Shown here one piece after another: positions 42,932 to 49,795 of a stretch of DNA of 64,000 nt. Within the stretch, counting starts at the first letter, position 1. Each line of letters begins with the position of its first letter. The stretch is taken from assembly GCF_004123145.1 (NCBI RefSeq), contig NZ_SDKC01000001.1:3195501-3259500 (forward strand), read 5' to 3'. The position numbers were made by a program, and so were the translations under genes. This DNA comes from Blautia faecicola (lineage in GTDB: Bacteria > Bacillota > Clostridia > Lachnospirales > Lachnospiraceae). Under the pieces are notes generated by a model. That model did no database searches and had not been told where the DNA came from. It saw only the letters and a program-made list of their open reading frames with translations.

Positions 42932-43444
42932 ATTATCATTTATCTTCTGCTTTAAAGCAATTCTCTCCGTAATTGCCTTGTAGCTATTCACTATTTCAAG
43001 CTGTTTTTCGATAGTTGGAACAGGCAGTTTCATTTTCACAAACTCCTCCCAAGGCATACTCCCTCGAACACCACCAACCGCAATAAAAGCAGCTTCTCGG
43101 TCAAACTCAGGACGTTTGAACCACATATCAAGATATTCTGGTAATATTTTTCTTGTATCTTTCACACGAAAAATAGGATAAGCTGGTGACATTATTGCTA
43201 CTTCATAGTCCTCTAACCTTGCAACTGGAATTTTTGAATCACGACTAACCTGCATTAAACTTACAGCAAACTCATTTTTTCTTATAATTTTGTATTTACT
43301 CAAATCAGTTCCATTGGTATTAGCAACTGATTTAATAAAACATTTATCTATACTGACACCTATAAGCTCAGTAATCGCACCATCATCATTTCTTTCATCT
43401 ACTTTTTCAATTAGTTCGCTCAAGGCTCTATAATTCGATTTCAT
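42920..43444 (-). CDS. hsdS: Truncated HsdS (one recognition domain), invertible 3' end
   Basis: A 174-residue protein that corresponds to the first half of HsdS: one recognition domain (DERNDDGAITELIGVSIDKC, FDREAAFIAVGGVRGSMPW) and the central helix ITERIALKQKINDNL, then VA and a stop created by repeat 4. ATG 43444 (GGAG upstream) overlaps hsdM by 17 bases. Half-size S subunits can dimerise to recognise palindromic sites, so it may be active as it stands; inversion of 42351-42942 would restore a full-length protein. Confidence 0.88.
   Translation of the reverse strand: MKSNYRALSELIEKVDERNDDGAITELIGVSIDKCFIKSVANTNGTDLSKYKIIRKNEFAVSLMQVSRDSKIPVARLEDYEVAIMSPAYPIFRVKDTRKILPEYLDMWFKRPEFDREAAFIAVGGVRGSMPWEEFVKMKLPVPTIEKQLEIVNSYKAITERIALKQKINDNLVA
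42929..42942. repeat. hsdS inversion repeat, copy 4
   Basis: TAAATTATCATTTA at the junction of the truncated hsdS (minus) and the stored half (plus). The stop codon of the plus-strand frame is the first TAA of the repeat. Confidence 0.75.
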
Positions 43445-44999
43445 ATCCCAACTCCTTAAATACAGCAAGTAAATCTGATTTGGATTTTTCCTCTTGAACA
43501 AGAAGTTCTTTAAGTTCTCCCTGCAATGACTTCATTTTTGTATCAAAGTCGATGTTTTCATCACGATTGACAAACTCAATATATCTGCTCGGCACAAGAG
43601 TAAATCCTTTTTCCTTTACTTCATCAAAAGAAGCAGAATAACAAAACTCTGGTACATTCTCATAAGTTTCCTCATAGCCTTCCTGCTGCCAGTTATGATA
43701 TACACTTGTAACTTTGGCTCTATCTTCCTCTGTCAATTCAATGTACTTCTTCTCATAAGGACTGCCCATCTGTCGTAAATCCATAAAAAGTATTTCATCT
43801 TCTCGATTACGATAGCGTTTTAGCTTTCCATTCTGTTCCACAACACGAGCCTTTTTATTCTTATTGAGTACCCAAAGGGTAACGCTGATGTCTGTGGTAT
43901 AGAAAAGGTTTCTCGGAAGAATAATGATTGCTTCTACCAAATGATTTTCTATAAGCTGCTGTCTGATTTTTAGCTCTGTACCATCATCAGATAATGCACC
44001 ATTGGCAAGCAGGAAACCTGCTACACCGTTTTGAGAGAGTTTGGAAACAATATTCAGTATCCAACCATAGTTTGCATTACTTGTCGGCGGAACTTCATAG
44101 CCGTTCCAACGAGGGTCATCTACAAGCTCATTTTCGGCTCTCCACTGCTTCTGATTGAAAGGCGGGTTTGCCATAATGAAATCTGCTTTAAGGTCTTTGT
44201 GCTGGTCATTGGTAAATGTATTGGCTGCCATTTCTCCAAGATTTGCAGAAATACCACGGATAGCTAAGTTCATTTTTGCCAGTTTGAAAGTGGTATTTGT
44301 GTATTCCTGACCGTAAATAGACACTTTCTTTTTATTACCGCTGTGTGCTTCTACGAACTTGATGGACTGCACAAACATACCGCCCGAACCGCAACAAGGG
44401 TCATAAAGTATTCCATCGTAAGGCTCAAGCATTTCGGCAATCAGGTTTACAATACACTTTGGTGTGTAGAACTCTCCTTTACCTTTTCCTTCTGCAAGAG
44501 CGAACTTACTAAGGAAATACTCATATACACGACCTATAATGTCGTTCTCTTTATCATCTGTATTGATACGATTGATTTCATCAAGCAAAGAAGCTAACTT
44601 TGCAGTATCAATATGTAAGCGGGAGTAATAGTTATCCGGCAAAGCACCTTTCAGTGCCGGGTTGTTCTTTTCAATCGTATAAAGTGCTGTATCTATCTTC
44701 AGGGCAATATCGTCCTGCTTTGCATTTTCAATAATGTACTTCCAACGGCTTTCTTCAGGAAGATAGAATACATTTTCCTGAGTATAAAACGGCTTCATAT
44801 CCGCATACTTTTCGCCGTGTGCAGCAATAATTTTATTACGGCATTCCTCAAACTTGTCACTAGCAAATTTAAGGAAGAATAAACTCAGAACAACGTGCTT
44901 ATACTCCGCAGGCTCAACAGAACCTCTCAGTTTATCAGCACTTTTCCAAAGTGCTTCTTCCATTGATATTTCTTTCTTTGGTTTAGCAGCCCTTGCCAT
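43428..44999 (-). CDS. hsdM: Type I restriction-modification methyltransferase subunit
   Basis: A 523-residue N6-adenine methylase: N-terminal HsdM_N helical domain (to about 150), SAM-binding motif I in DPCCGSGGMFVQS and catalytic NPPF in FIMANPPFNQKQW. It forms the modification enzyme with HsdS. ATG 44999 follows GGAGG. It stands 19 bases behind the Xre gene and in front of the truncated hsdS. Confidence 0.96.
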   Translation of the reverse strand: MARAAKPKKEISMEEALWKSADKLRGSVEPAEYKHVVLSLFFLKFASDKFEECRNKIIAAHGEKYADMKPFYTQENVFYLPEESRWKYIIENAKQDDIALKIDTALYTIEKNNPALKGALPDNYYSRLHIDTAKLASLLDEINRINTDDKENDIIGRVYEYFLSKFALAEGKGKGEFYTPKCIVNLIAEMLEPYDGILYDPCCGSGGMFVQSIKFVEAHSGNKKKVSIYGQEYTNTTFKLAKMNLAIRGISANLGEMAANTFTNDQHKDLKADFIMANPPFNQKQWRAENELVDDPRWNGYEVPPTSNANYGWILNIVSKLSQNGVAGFLLANGALSDDGTELKIRQQLIENHLVEAIIILPRNLFYTTDISVTLWVLNKNKKARVVEQNGKLKRYRNREDEILFMDLRQMGSPYEKKYIELTEEDRAKVTSVYHNWQQEGYEETYENVPEFCYSASFDEVKEKGFTLVPSRYIEFVNRDENIDFDTKMKSLQGELKELLVQEEKSKSDLLAVFKELGYEIEL

Positions 45000-45018
45000 C
45001 TATAATTACCTCCGTGTT

Positions 45019-45228
45019 TTAATCTTCATCTAAAATAACTTCGCATATATCTCCGATGTCACAATGAAACACCTGACATATCCTCATCAATACTTCAAGA
45101 GATACTGGCTCATTCTTATTTATCTTCGTTGCAGCGTATGATGTGATTTCGGCTGCACGCATTAAATCCTGTCTTTTCATTTGATTGTCAATCATAAGTT
45201 TTTGAAGTTTGTTATAGCATATCTTCAT
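45019..45228 (-). CDS. Small Xre-like regulator heading the restriction operon
   Basis: A 69-residue Cro/C1-type helix-turn-helix of the HTH_26/YozG group: NKLQKLMIDNQMKRQDLMRA, then SYAATKINKNEPVSLEVLMR. ATG 45228 is eight bases after GAGG. It is the first gene after a strong promoter and probably acts as control protein that sets the order of methylase and nuclease expression (inference). Confidence 0.85.
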   Translation of the reverse strand: MKICYNKLQKLMIDNQMKRQDLMRAAEITSYAATKINKNEPVSLEVLMRICQVFHCDIGDICEVILDED

Positions 45229-45281
45229 CAGTAACACCTCTTCATCTTATAATTCTTCTTCGTTACAGTTAACCATTTAAC

Positions 45282-45341
45282 ATTATATATTAAATTTTCA
45301 GGCATTTCAAGATTTCAGACAGAAATGTAACCTTTCAGACA
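45282..45341 (-). promoter_or_regulatory. Promoter of the restriction operon with upstream direct repeats
   Basis: Minus-strand TTGAAA (45305-45310) and TATAAT (45282-45287), spacer 17. Two direct copies of TTTCAGACA (45313-45321 and 45333-45341) are 20 bases apart, just upstream of -35, and a degenerate third copy TTTCAGGCA is in the spacer. The phasing of two helical turns suggests an activator or control-protein site. Confidence 0.65.
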
Positions 45342-45398
45342 CTAAGGTGTCACTTTTTGCAAACACCTAATGCAACTCTTCTAAAGAATAATAAAAAT

Positions 45399-45416
45399 GA
45401 GATGCCGAAGCACCTC
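45399..45416 (-). terminator. Terminator overlapping the stop of the Spo0A-C-like gene
   Basis: GAGGTGC-TTCG-GCATCTC followed by ATTTTTATTATTC on the minus strand; a stable tetraloop hairpin. Confidence 0.65.
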
Positions 45417-45630
45417 AATTATACATTCTATTATTAACATTCAATGCAATCATTGCTATGACCTTTTCTATCGGCGGCTCTTTTCCGTCCGGTGCAACTG
45501 CTTTCCAAAAAGCTATTGCTTCCGGTTCAGCACTTTTCATTGCTTCCCGAATGGCAAACTGCATTTCCTCTTTTACTGCTTTTTCGGTTGTTCCATTTTC
45601 TTTTGCTATTTGTCTGAAAATGTCGTTCAC
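45415..45630 (-). CDS. Small Spo0A C-terminal-like ICE protein (71 aa)
   Basis: A 71-residue protein MNDIFRQIAKENGTTEKAVK with a helical body (REAMKSAEPEAIAFWKAV, EPPIEKVIAMIA). In Tn1549-like elements similar proteins are labelled as having a Spo0A C-terminal-like DNA-binding domain. GTG 45630 has AGGAGG eight bases upstream. A copy of the CTATTAGT motif is directly before the ribosome site, suggesting control by the Xre protein encoded next. Confidence 0.6.
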   Translation of the reverse strand: MNDIFRQIAKENGTTEKAVKEEMQFAIREAMKSAEPEAIAFWKAVAPDGKEPPIEKVIAMIALNVNNRMYN

Positions 45631-45648
45631 TTCTACTTCCTCCTATGT

Positions 45649-45656
45649 CTATTAGT
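45649..45656. promoter_or_regulatory. CTATTAGT motif before the Spo0A-C-like gene
   Basis: Same octamer as at 46151-46158 (inverted) and 46210-46217; see the Xre intergenic region. Confidence 0.4.
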
Positions 45657-45755
45657 ATGTGTCTATCACTGACAGTTGTTGTTATAGCATATTTGCTCTG
45701 TCGAAGTCCCGAAAAATTTGTCGATAGCTGAAATTTTTTATACTGAAAAAAAGAA

Positions 45756-45777
45756 AGCTCGTCGATTAGGACGAACT
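45756..45777 (-). terminator. Terminator of the Xre gene
   Basis: AGTTCGTC-CTAATC-GACGAGCT (one T-G pair) followed by TTCTTTTTTTC on the minus strand, just after the gene. Confidence 0.75.
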
Positions 45778-45785
45778 TCTGTGTT

Positions 45786-46121
45786 TTATGGAAGTATTTG
45801 CTTTGACTGCTTCACAAGTGTATCTATGACTTCATAAATTCTGTTTCTATCTTCAGGAACAAGTTTTTCAAGCTTCTCATTCAGCATTGAGTTCTTGACT
45901 GTATATCCCGTTTCCAGAACATCTGTAAGAACCATATCCGATGATACACCTAAAGCATTTACTATCTTTATGAAAGTTTCGAGTGACGGAATTTTCTCTC
46001 CACGCTCAACCATACCAATATAATTTGTTGTCAAATCTGTTTTCTCAGCCAAATCTTCTTGGCGTAATTTCCTCGCAAGTCGGAACTTTCTTATATTCTT
46101 GCCGATTGTATCGAGCTTCAT
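45786..46121 (-). CDS. Xre family transcriptional regulator
   Basis: A 111-residue protein with an N-terminal Cro/C1 helix-turn-helix (IGKNIRKFRLARKLRQEDLA, then TNYIGMVERGEKIPSLETF) and a helical C-terminus for dimerisation. ATG 46121 has GGAGG seven bases upstream. It is divergent from a plus-strand gene, and the shared intergenic region has two inverted CTATTAGT sites, the likely operators. Confidence 0.88.
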   Translation of the reverse strand: MKLDTIGKNIRKFRLARKLRQEDLAEKTDLTTNYIGMVERGEKIPSLETFIKIVNALGVSSDMVLTDVLETGYTVKNSMLNEKLEKLVPEDRNRIYEVIDTLVKQSKQILP

Positions 46122-46150
46122 CACATCACCTCCCTTAGTGTGTTTCCATA

Positions 46151-46217
46151 ACTAATAGTATAGGTTAAGTCGATTTCAAATCACACGCACCCAAAGGAAG
46201 TCAAACCAACTATTAGT
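46151..46217. promoter_or_regulatory. Divergent promoter region with paired CTATTAGT operators
   Basis: ACTAATAG (46151-46158) and CTATTAGT (46210-46217) are inverted copies 51 bases apart between the Xre gene and the divergent 150-aa gene. A plus-strand TATACT -10 follows near 46240. DNA looping or dual repression by the Xre protein is plausible. Confidence 0.45.
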
Positions 46218-46346
46218 GATGATTCCCAACTATTTTTATGTTATACTATAAAAGTAGTAATTCACGATTGTTAATGGCGAAAGACAAATCACAACCCAAG
46301 AGCCAAGTTAAACAATCTCCATAGAATAAACTTAGGGGTAAAAGGA

Positions 46347-46799
46347 ATGGACGAACAAAAGATAATATTCAGTAATCGGTTTGAAAAAGAGAAATTTGAG
46401 GATTACAAAACAGATTTGGGAACTGGCAACACAATCACTCCTGACTTTACGGAAGCTGATGATTTTTTTAAATTTATACAGAAGAACCGCAGAAGTGTTC
46501 CAAGTAAAGAGCGAATTGCTGACAAGGATAAATTTATCAAAACCGTTTACGAACTATCCAATAGCTTTGAAATTGACGCTGACCTGATAGAATTTGCCGA
46601 GGGATATATCGCCAACATCTATGTAGATTATGCCTGCTACACTGGATATATCAAGAAGCTGTTAGCAATTCTTTTTATCCTTGCCGATGATATTTCCTTT
46701 TTAGACGGCAGTAAAGAAAATGCCGATATGCTTTTTAGCTTCACTTATCACACACACCATATTTTCCTGAATAACAGAGAAACAACTGATTTCTCATAA
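46347..46799 (+). CDS. Hypothetical ICE protein (150 aa)
   Basis: No family recognised. The protein is acidic, has no signal peptide, and its second half is helical with one fairly hydrophobic segment (YIKKLLAILFILADDISFLD, residues about 100-120). It is one of very few plus-strand genes in the ICE and is divergent from the Xre regulator, with operators between them. GGGG lies nine bases before ATG 46347. It ends in two terminators. Position suggests a conserved regulatory or entry-related protein of Tn1549-like elements (inference). Confidence 0.65.
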   Translation: MDEQKIIFSNRFEKEKFEDYKTDLGTGNTITPDFTEADDFFKFIQKNRRSVPSKERIADKDKFIKTVYELSNSFEIDADLIEFAEGYIANIYVDYACYTGYIKKLLAILFILADDISFLDGSKENADMLFSFTYHTHHIFLNNRETTDFS

Positions 46800-46806
46800 T
46801 GTACCC

Positions 46807-46832
46807 GATGGCTACTCAACTGAGCAGCCATC
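46807..46832 (+). terminator. Terminator of the 150-aa gene
   Basis: GATGGCT-12-AGCCATC, with inner TCA/TGA pairs, followed by TTTTC. Confidence 0.75.
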
Positions 46833-46841
46833 TTTTCAATT

Positions 46842-46860
46842 TTCCAGACACCGTCTGGAA
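46842..46860. terminator. Second hairpin between convergent genes
   Basis: TTCCAGAC-ACC-GTCTGGAA followed by TTTTT on the plus strand; it directly adjoins the stop of the cell wall hydrolase gene on the other strand. Confidence 0.7.
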
Positions 46861-46863
46861 TTT

Positions 46864-48567
46864 TTAATATGCCGGAATACCGTATCCATAGATATTGCTG
46901 CTTCCGACTGCGTACTGTCTTTGCTTGCAGGCGTCGCCTGAGTTGCCCTCTACGGTATAAACTGTGCCATTCTCACACTTCTCTACGATACCAACGTGGT
47001 CTGTTGTACCGTCGCCTTCCCAATCAAAGAAGATAATATCTCCTACCTTTGGTTCATAAGTGCGGTCTTGCCATTTTCCATTTGACTTAAACCAGTTTGC
47101 ACCATCCACGCAACCTGCAAATTTCGGAACAAGTCCGCTTTCAATATACCCGCATTGGTCAGCACACCAAGATACGAAGCAGGCACACCATTCCACTCGA
47201 CTATTAAAGCCGTACCAGCTCCAGTAAGGTTGTCCGCCCTGATTGCCTAGCTGTGTCAAGGCAACCTCAACAATCGCCTGATTACCTCCGGCAGTAAAGG
47301 CTCGCCCATACGGATAGTATCTCAAAACGTGAGCCGGATATTGGGTATCTCCATAACTGTCCCAACCAAGCCTTTGTGCCTGCTGAGTGGAAAACTCCAC
47401 TGCATTGGCATAAGAATAACCGCCATACTTTGTTTTTGCCCAAGAAATATACCCATTACCGAAGTTGTAGCCTTGCAAGGCAAGTTTGATATGCTCCATA
47501 TCTATCGGACTTTCCACTTCTGCCGAAGTAAGAGCCGCTTTCAATTCCTGAACTCCACACTGGATAGAATATTCAGGGTCTTTAATTCCATTGGGTTCGT
47601 GCGGATACTTCGTATTGAAACTTCCTTCTGCTGCCTGCATAGGGTCAAGTCCTCTGCCGCCGCTTTCCTGCATCATAACCGCCTTGATAAGTTCTACATA
47701 CTCAGGAATGCCGTACTCTTTGGCATATTTCTGTATGATGGGTTCATAGGCTTCTACCTCTGCACTTACCGGAGTATAGGAATTACTGTCACTTCCTCCT
47801 CCAAACATTGCTACGGCAGCACCAAACAACACGACAATCATAATAATCAGCACCGCTATCCAACCGCCTGCTGCGATTGCTGCTACAAGTGCTTTTGTCC
47901 CTGCAATAATCGCTTTGACTGTCGCAACAGTAGCTTTCGCTGTGGCTTTGACGGTATCTGCTGTGGCTTTTGCTGCTTTCTTTGCCGCCTGAGCCGCTTT
48001 CTGTGTTGCTTTGGCTGTTGTTTTTGCTGTTTTCTGTGCTATAACGGCAGCTTCCTTTGTGGTCTTAATAGAAGTCTTTGCCGTTTGTTCCGCAGTCTTT
48101 ACCGACCTCTGAACAGTATTGGTTGCACCTTTCGATACGGTCTTGACTGTCGTATTTCCTGCCGACCTTGCAGACTGTTTAATTGTTTTCTCCGTACGCT
48201 CCAGAGTTCGGATGCTCTGTTTTCCGACAGGATTGACCGATTGTTTCTGAAGCTGTTTCTCTGCACGCTTGGTCTTGAAATTCTCAATTCCCGTTTTGGC
48301 TTTCTGATAATTCTGTCTTGTTTCACGCACACCCCATCTGCCGACCTTATCTGCACGGTATGCTGTTTCATGAACAGTCCTATCCGTTGCCACTTCGATT
48401 TTATCAGAAGCATATTCCTCTGCGGAATTTTCCGAAGCATTCGTGGAATGCTCTGCCTTATCTTTCGTCATCACATAGGCTTTCTTCATTCGCTCCGTGG
48501 CAACTGCCGCCTTATTTATGGTCTTGATTGTACCTTTGCTTGTATCTCTTGTTTTTATATCAGCCAT
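46864..48567 (-). CDS. Conjugative cell wall hydrolase (lysozyme-like plus CHAP)
   Basis: A 567-residue membrane-anchored protein. Residues 1-220 are basic and Ala/Thr/Lys-rich with repeats of the type [15 protein letters not shown]; a membrane helix follows (about 235-258), then a lysozyme-like transglycosylase domain ([25 protein letters not shown]) and a C-terminal CHAP amidase/peptidase domain ([22 protein letters not shown]). It corresponds to CwlT/Orf14-type and CD1108-type proteins that open the peptidoglycan for the transfer channel. Last gene of the transfer operon. Confidence 0.88.
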   Translation of the reverse strand: MADIKTRDTSKGTIKTINKAAVATERMKKAYVMTKDKAEHSTNASENSAEEYASDKIEVATDRTVHETAYRADKVGRWGVRETRQNYQKAKTGIENFKTKRAEKQLQKQSVNPVGKQSIRTLERTEKTIKQSARSAGNTTVKTVSKGATNTVQRSVKTAEQTAKTSIKTTKEAAVIAQKTAKTTAKATQKAAQAAKKAAKATADTVKATAKATVATVKAIIAGTKALVAAIAAGGWIAVLIIMIVVLFGAAVAMFGGGSDSNSYTPVSAEVEAYEPIIQKYAKEYGIPEYVELIKAVMMQESGGRGLDPMQAAEGSFNTKYPHEPNGIKDPEYSIQCGVQELKAALTSAEVESPIDMEHIKLALQGYNFGNGYISWAKTKYGGYSYANAVEFSTQQAQRLGWDSYGDTQYPAHVLRYYPYGRAFTAGGNQAIVEVALTQLGNQGGQPYWSWYGFNSRVEWCACFVSWCADQCGYIESGLVPKFAGCVDGANWFKSNGKWQDRTYEPKVGDIIFFDWEGDGTTDHVGIVEKCENGTVYTVEGNSGDACKQRQYAVGSSNIYGYGIPAY

Positions 48568-48606
48568 CGGTTTCCTCCTTTCTCGAAAAATAATAGAGAG
48601 TGGGGT

Positions 48607-49374
48607 TTAATCCACTCTCTTAGCGACAACAACAAGCCTGCCATTGTTTCTTGAATATTCACAAGTAGAAAGAGAAATCAGCTTGTCGCCATACTCTGCC
48701 GATACTCCGGTATCATACAAAGAAAGTTCCTTGCACTTAGCAACATACGCATCAAACTCTGCCGCATTTTCTGCGTCCGTAAACTCATAATACTTAAAGC
48801 TATCGGAGCTGTCTGTATAAACGACTGTCTTAAAGACTGCAATCACTTCATACTGGTGTCTGTCCGTCAGTGTATCAAAGGTAATAGTCTTATGACCTTC
48901 CCAAAAGCTCTTGTTTCTGTACTTCATCAGTCCCGTAAACATCGAACCGTCATTCATGTGGTGTCCGTAAATAATGATGTTGTCTGAAGGTTTCTGCACA
49001 TCGCAATTTTCCTGCACATACGGGCAGCCATAAGCGGAATAGGTCTTATCAAACTTGTGCTTCAGGTAGAAATTCGGCTCATTTACAGACTGCACGACCG
49101 GATAGTTGATATTGGTATCCTCAACCTTTATCCAACCCACCATATCCTCATTCTGCCGATAGAGTTCAAGATATTCTGCAAGATAGTCCTTATCTTCCGA
49201 AAACGTCACGCCCTCATTTTCCTTTGGCGGCTCGTCCTGCACAATCTCCGCAAGGTTATCATAGACTTCATTCTGCTTGGCAGAGTCAATGTGATTACGG
49301 ATAATAAAGAAGCTGCTTACAGACAACACTACCGTAAACACCATCGCAATAATAATATAGATTTTTCTGCTCAT
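48607..49374 (-). CDS. srtB: Class B sortase
   Basis: A 255-residue transpeptidase with an N-terminal membrane anchor (residues 5-25) and the catalytic His in IIYGHHMNDGSMF, Cys in SLSTCEYS and Arg in NNGRLVVVAKR. Class B is indicated by the spacing and the helix between His and Cys. ICEs of this family often carry a sortase that could attach element-encoded surface proteins; no LPxTG or NPxTG substrate is seen in this window. Confidence 0.92.
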   Translation of the reverse strand: MSRKIYIIIAMVFTVVLSVSSFFIIRNHIDSAKQNEVYDNLAEIVQDEPPKENEGVTFSEDKDYLAEYLELYRQNEDMVGWIKVEDTNINYPVVQSVNEPNFYLKHKFDKTYSAYGCPYVQENCDVQKPSDNIIIYGHHMNDGSMFTGLMKYRNKSFWEGHKTITFDTLTDRHQYEVIAVFKTVVYTDSSDSFKYYEFTDAENAAEFDAYVAKCKELSLYDTGVSAEYGDKLISLSTCEYSRNNGRLVVVAKRVD

Positions 49375-49380
49375 TTTCTC

Positions 49381-49782
49381 TTACCTTTCCATATCGTTTC
49401 TCTTAGGTGGAGTCAAATCTCTGCAATACTCCGGATACCTCAACTTGATACCCTCCATAAAATACGGAGCATATCCGCAACAGAACAGTTCCTCCGGTGT
49501 ATAGAGATTTTCCCTGCCTTCTTCCGTAAATCCATTCCAGAGATTAAAGGCAAGGTGGCAGACCTTGACTGTGCCACTTGTCTGCCAACCGCCGTGCATA
49601 CCTTCCGGTATGATGCAATCCCTCTTAAAATCAAACATCTTTCCGATGTTCATTCTTGTTTCTTCTGAAATACCCATCACATAGAAAAATGCTCTGTGAT
49701 AGCAGTCGTTGACTTTGCACTTATCCAGATTTTCCAATACAAAATCTCTGTGTGCAGCATTGCGAAATTGAATCTTAGACAT
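49381..49782 (-). CDS. DUF6075-like ICE protein
   Basis: A 133-residue protein with many aromatic and cysteine residues (NDCYHRAFFYVMGISEETR, MHGGWQTSGT, LFCCGYAPYFMEGIK). The pattern matches DUF6075 proteins that accompany VirB4 in Tn1549-like transfer modules. Function unknown. It sits between virB4 (13 bases) and srtB (6 bases), clearly in the operon. Confidence 0.72.
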   Translation of the reverse strand: MSKIQFRNAAHRDFVLENLDKCKVNDCYHRAFFYVMGISEETRMNIGKMFDFKRDCIIPEGMHGGWQTSGTVKVCHLAFNLWNGFTEEGRENLYTPEELFCCGYAPYFMEGIKLRYPEYCRDLTPPKRNDMER

Positions 49783-49795
49783 TGTAAATCCCTCC

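Noticed and set aside
47900-48200. Repetitive DNA that might be a satellite or CRISPR
   Set aside because: The repeats encode the Lys/Thr/Ala-rich stalk of the hydrolase and vary at the codon level; they are protein repeats.
47329-48654. A 441-codon plus-strand frame full of Cys and Phe
   Set aside because: Mirror of the Ala/Thr/Lys-rich and lysozyme-like parts of the cell wall hydrolase gene; low-complexity artefact.
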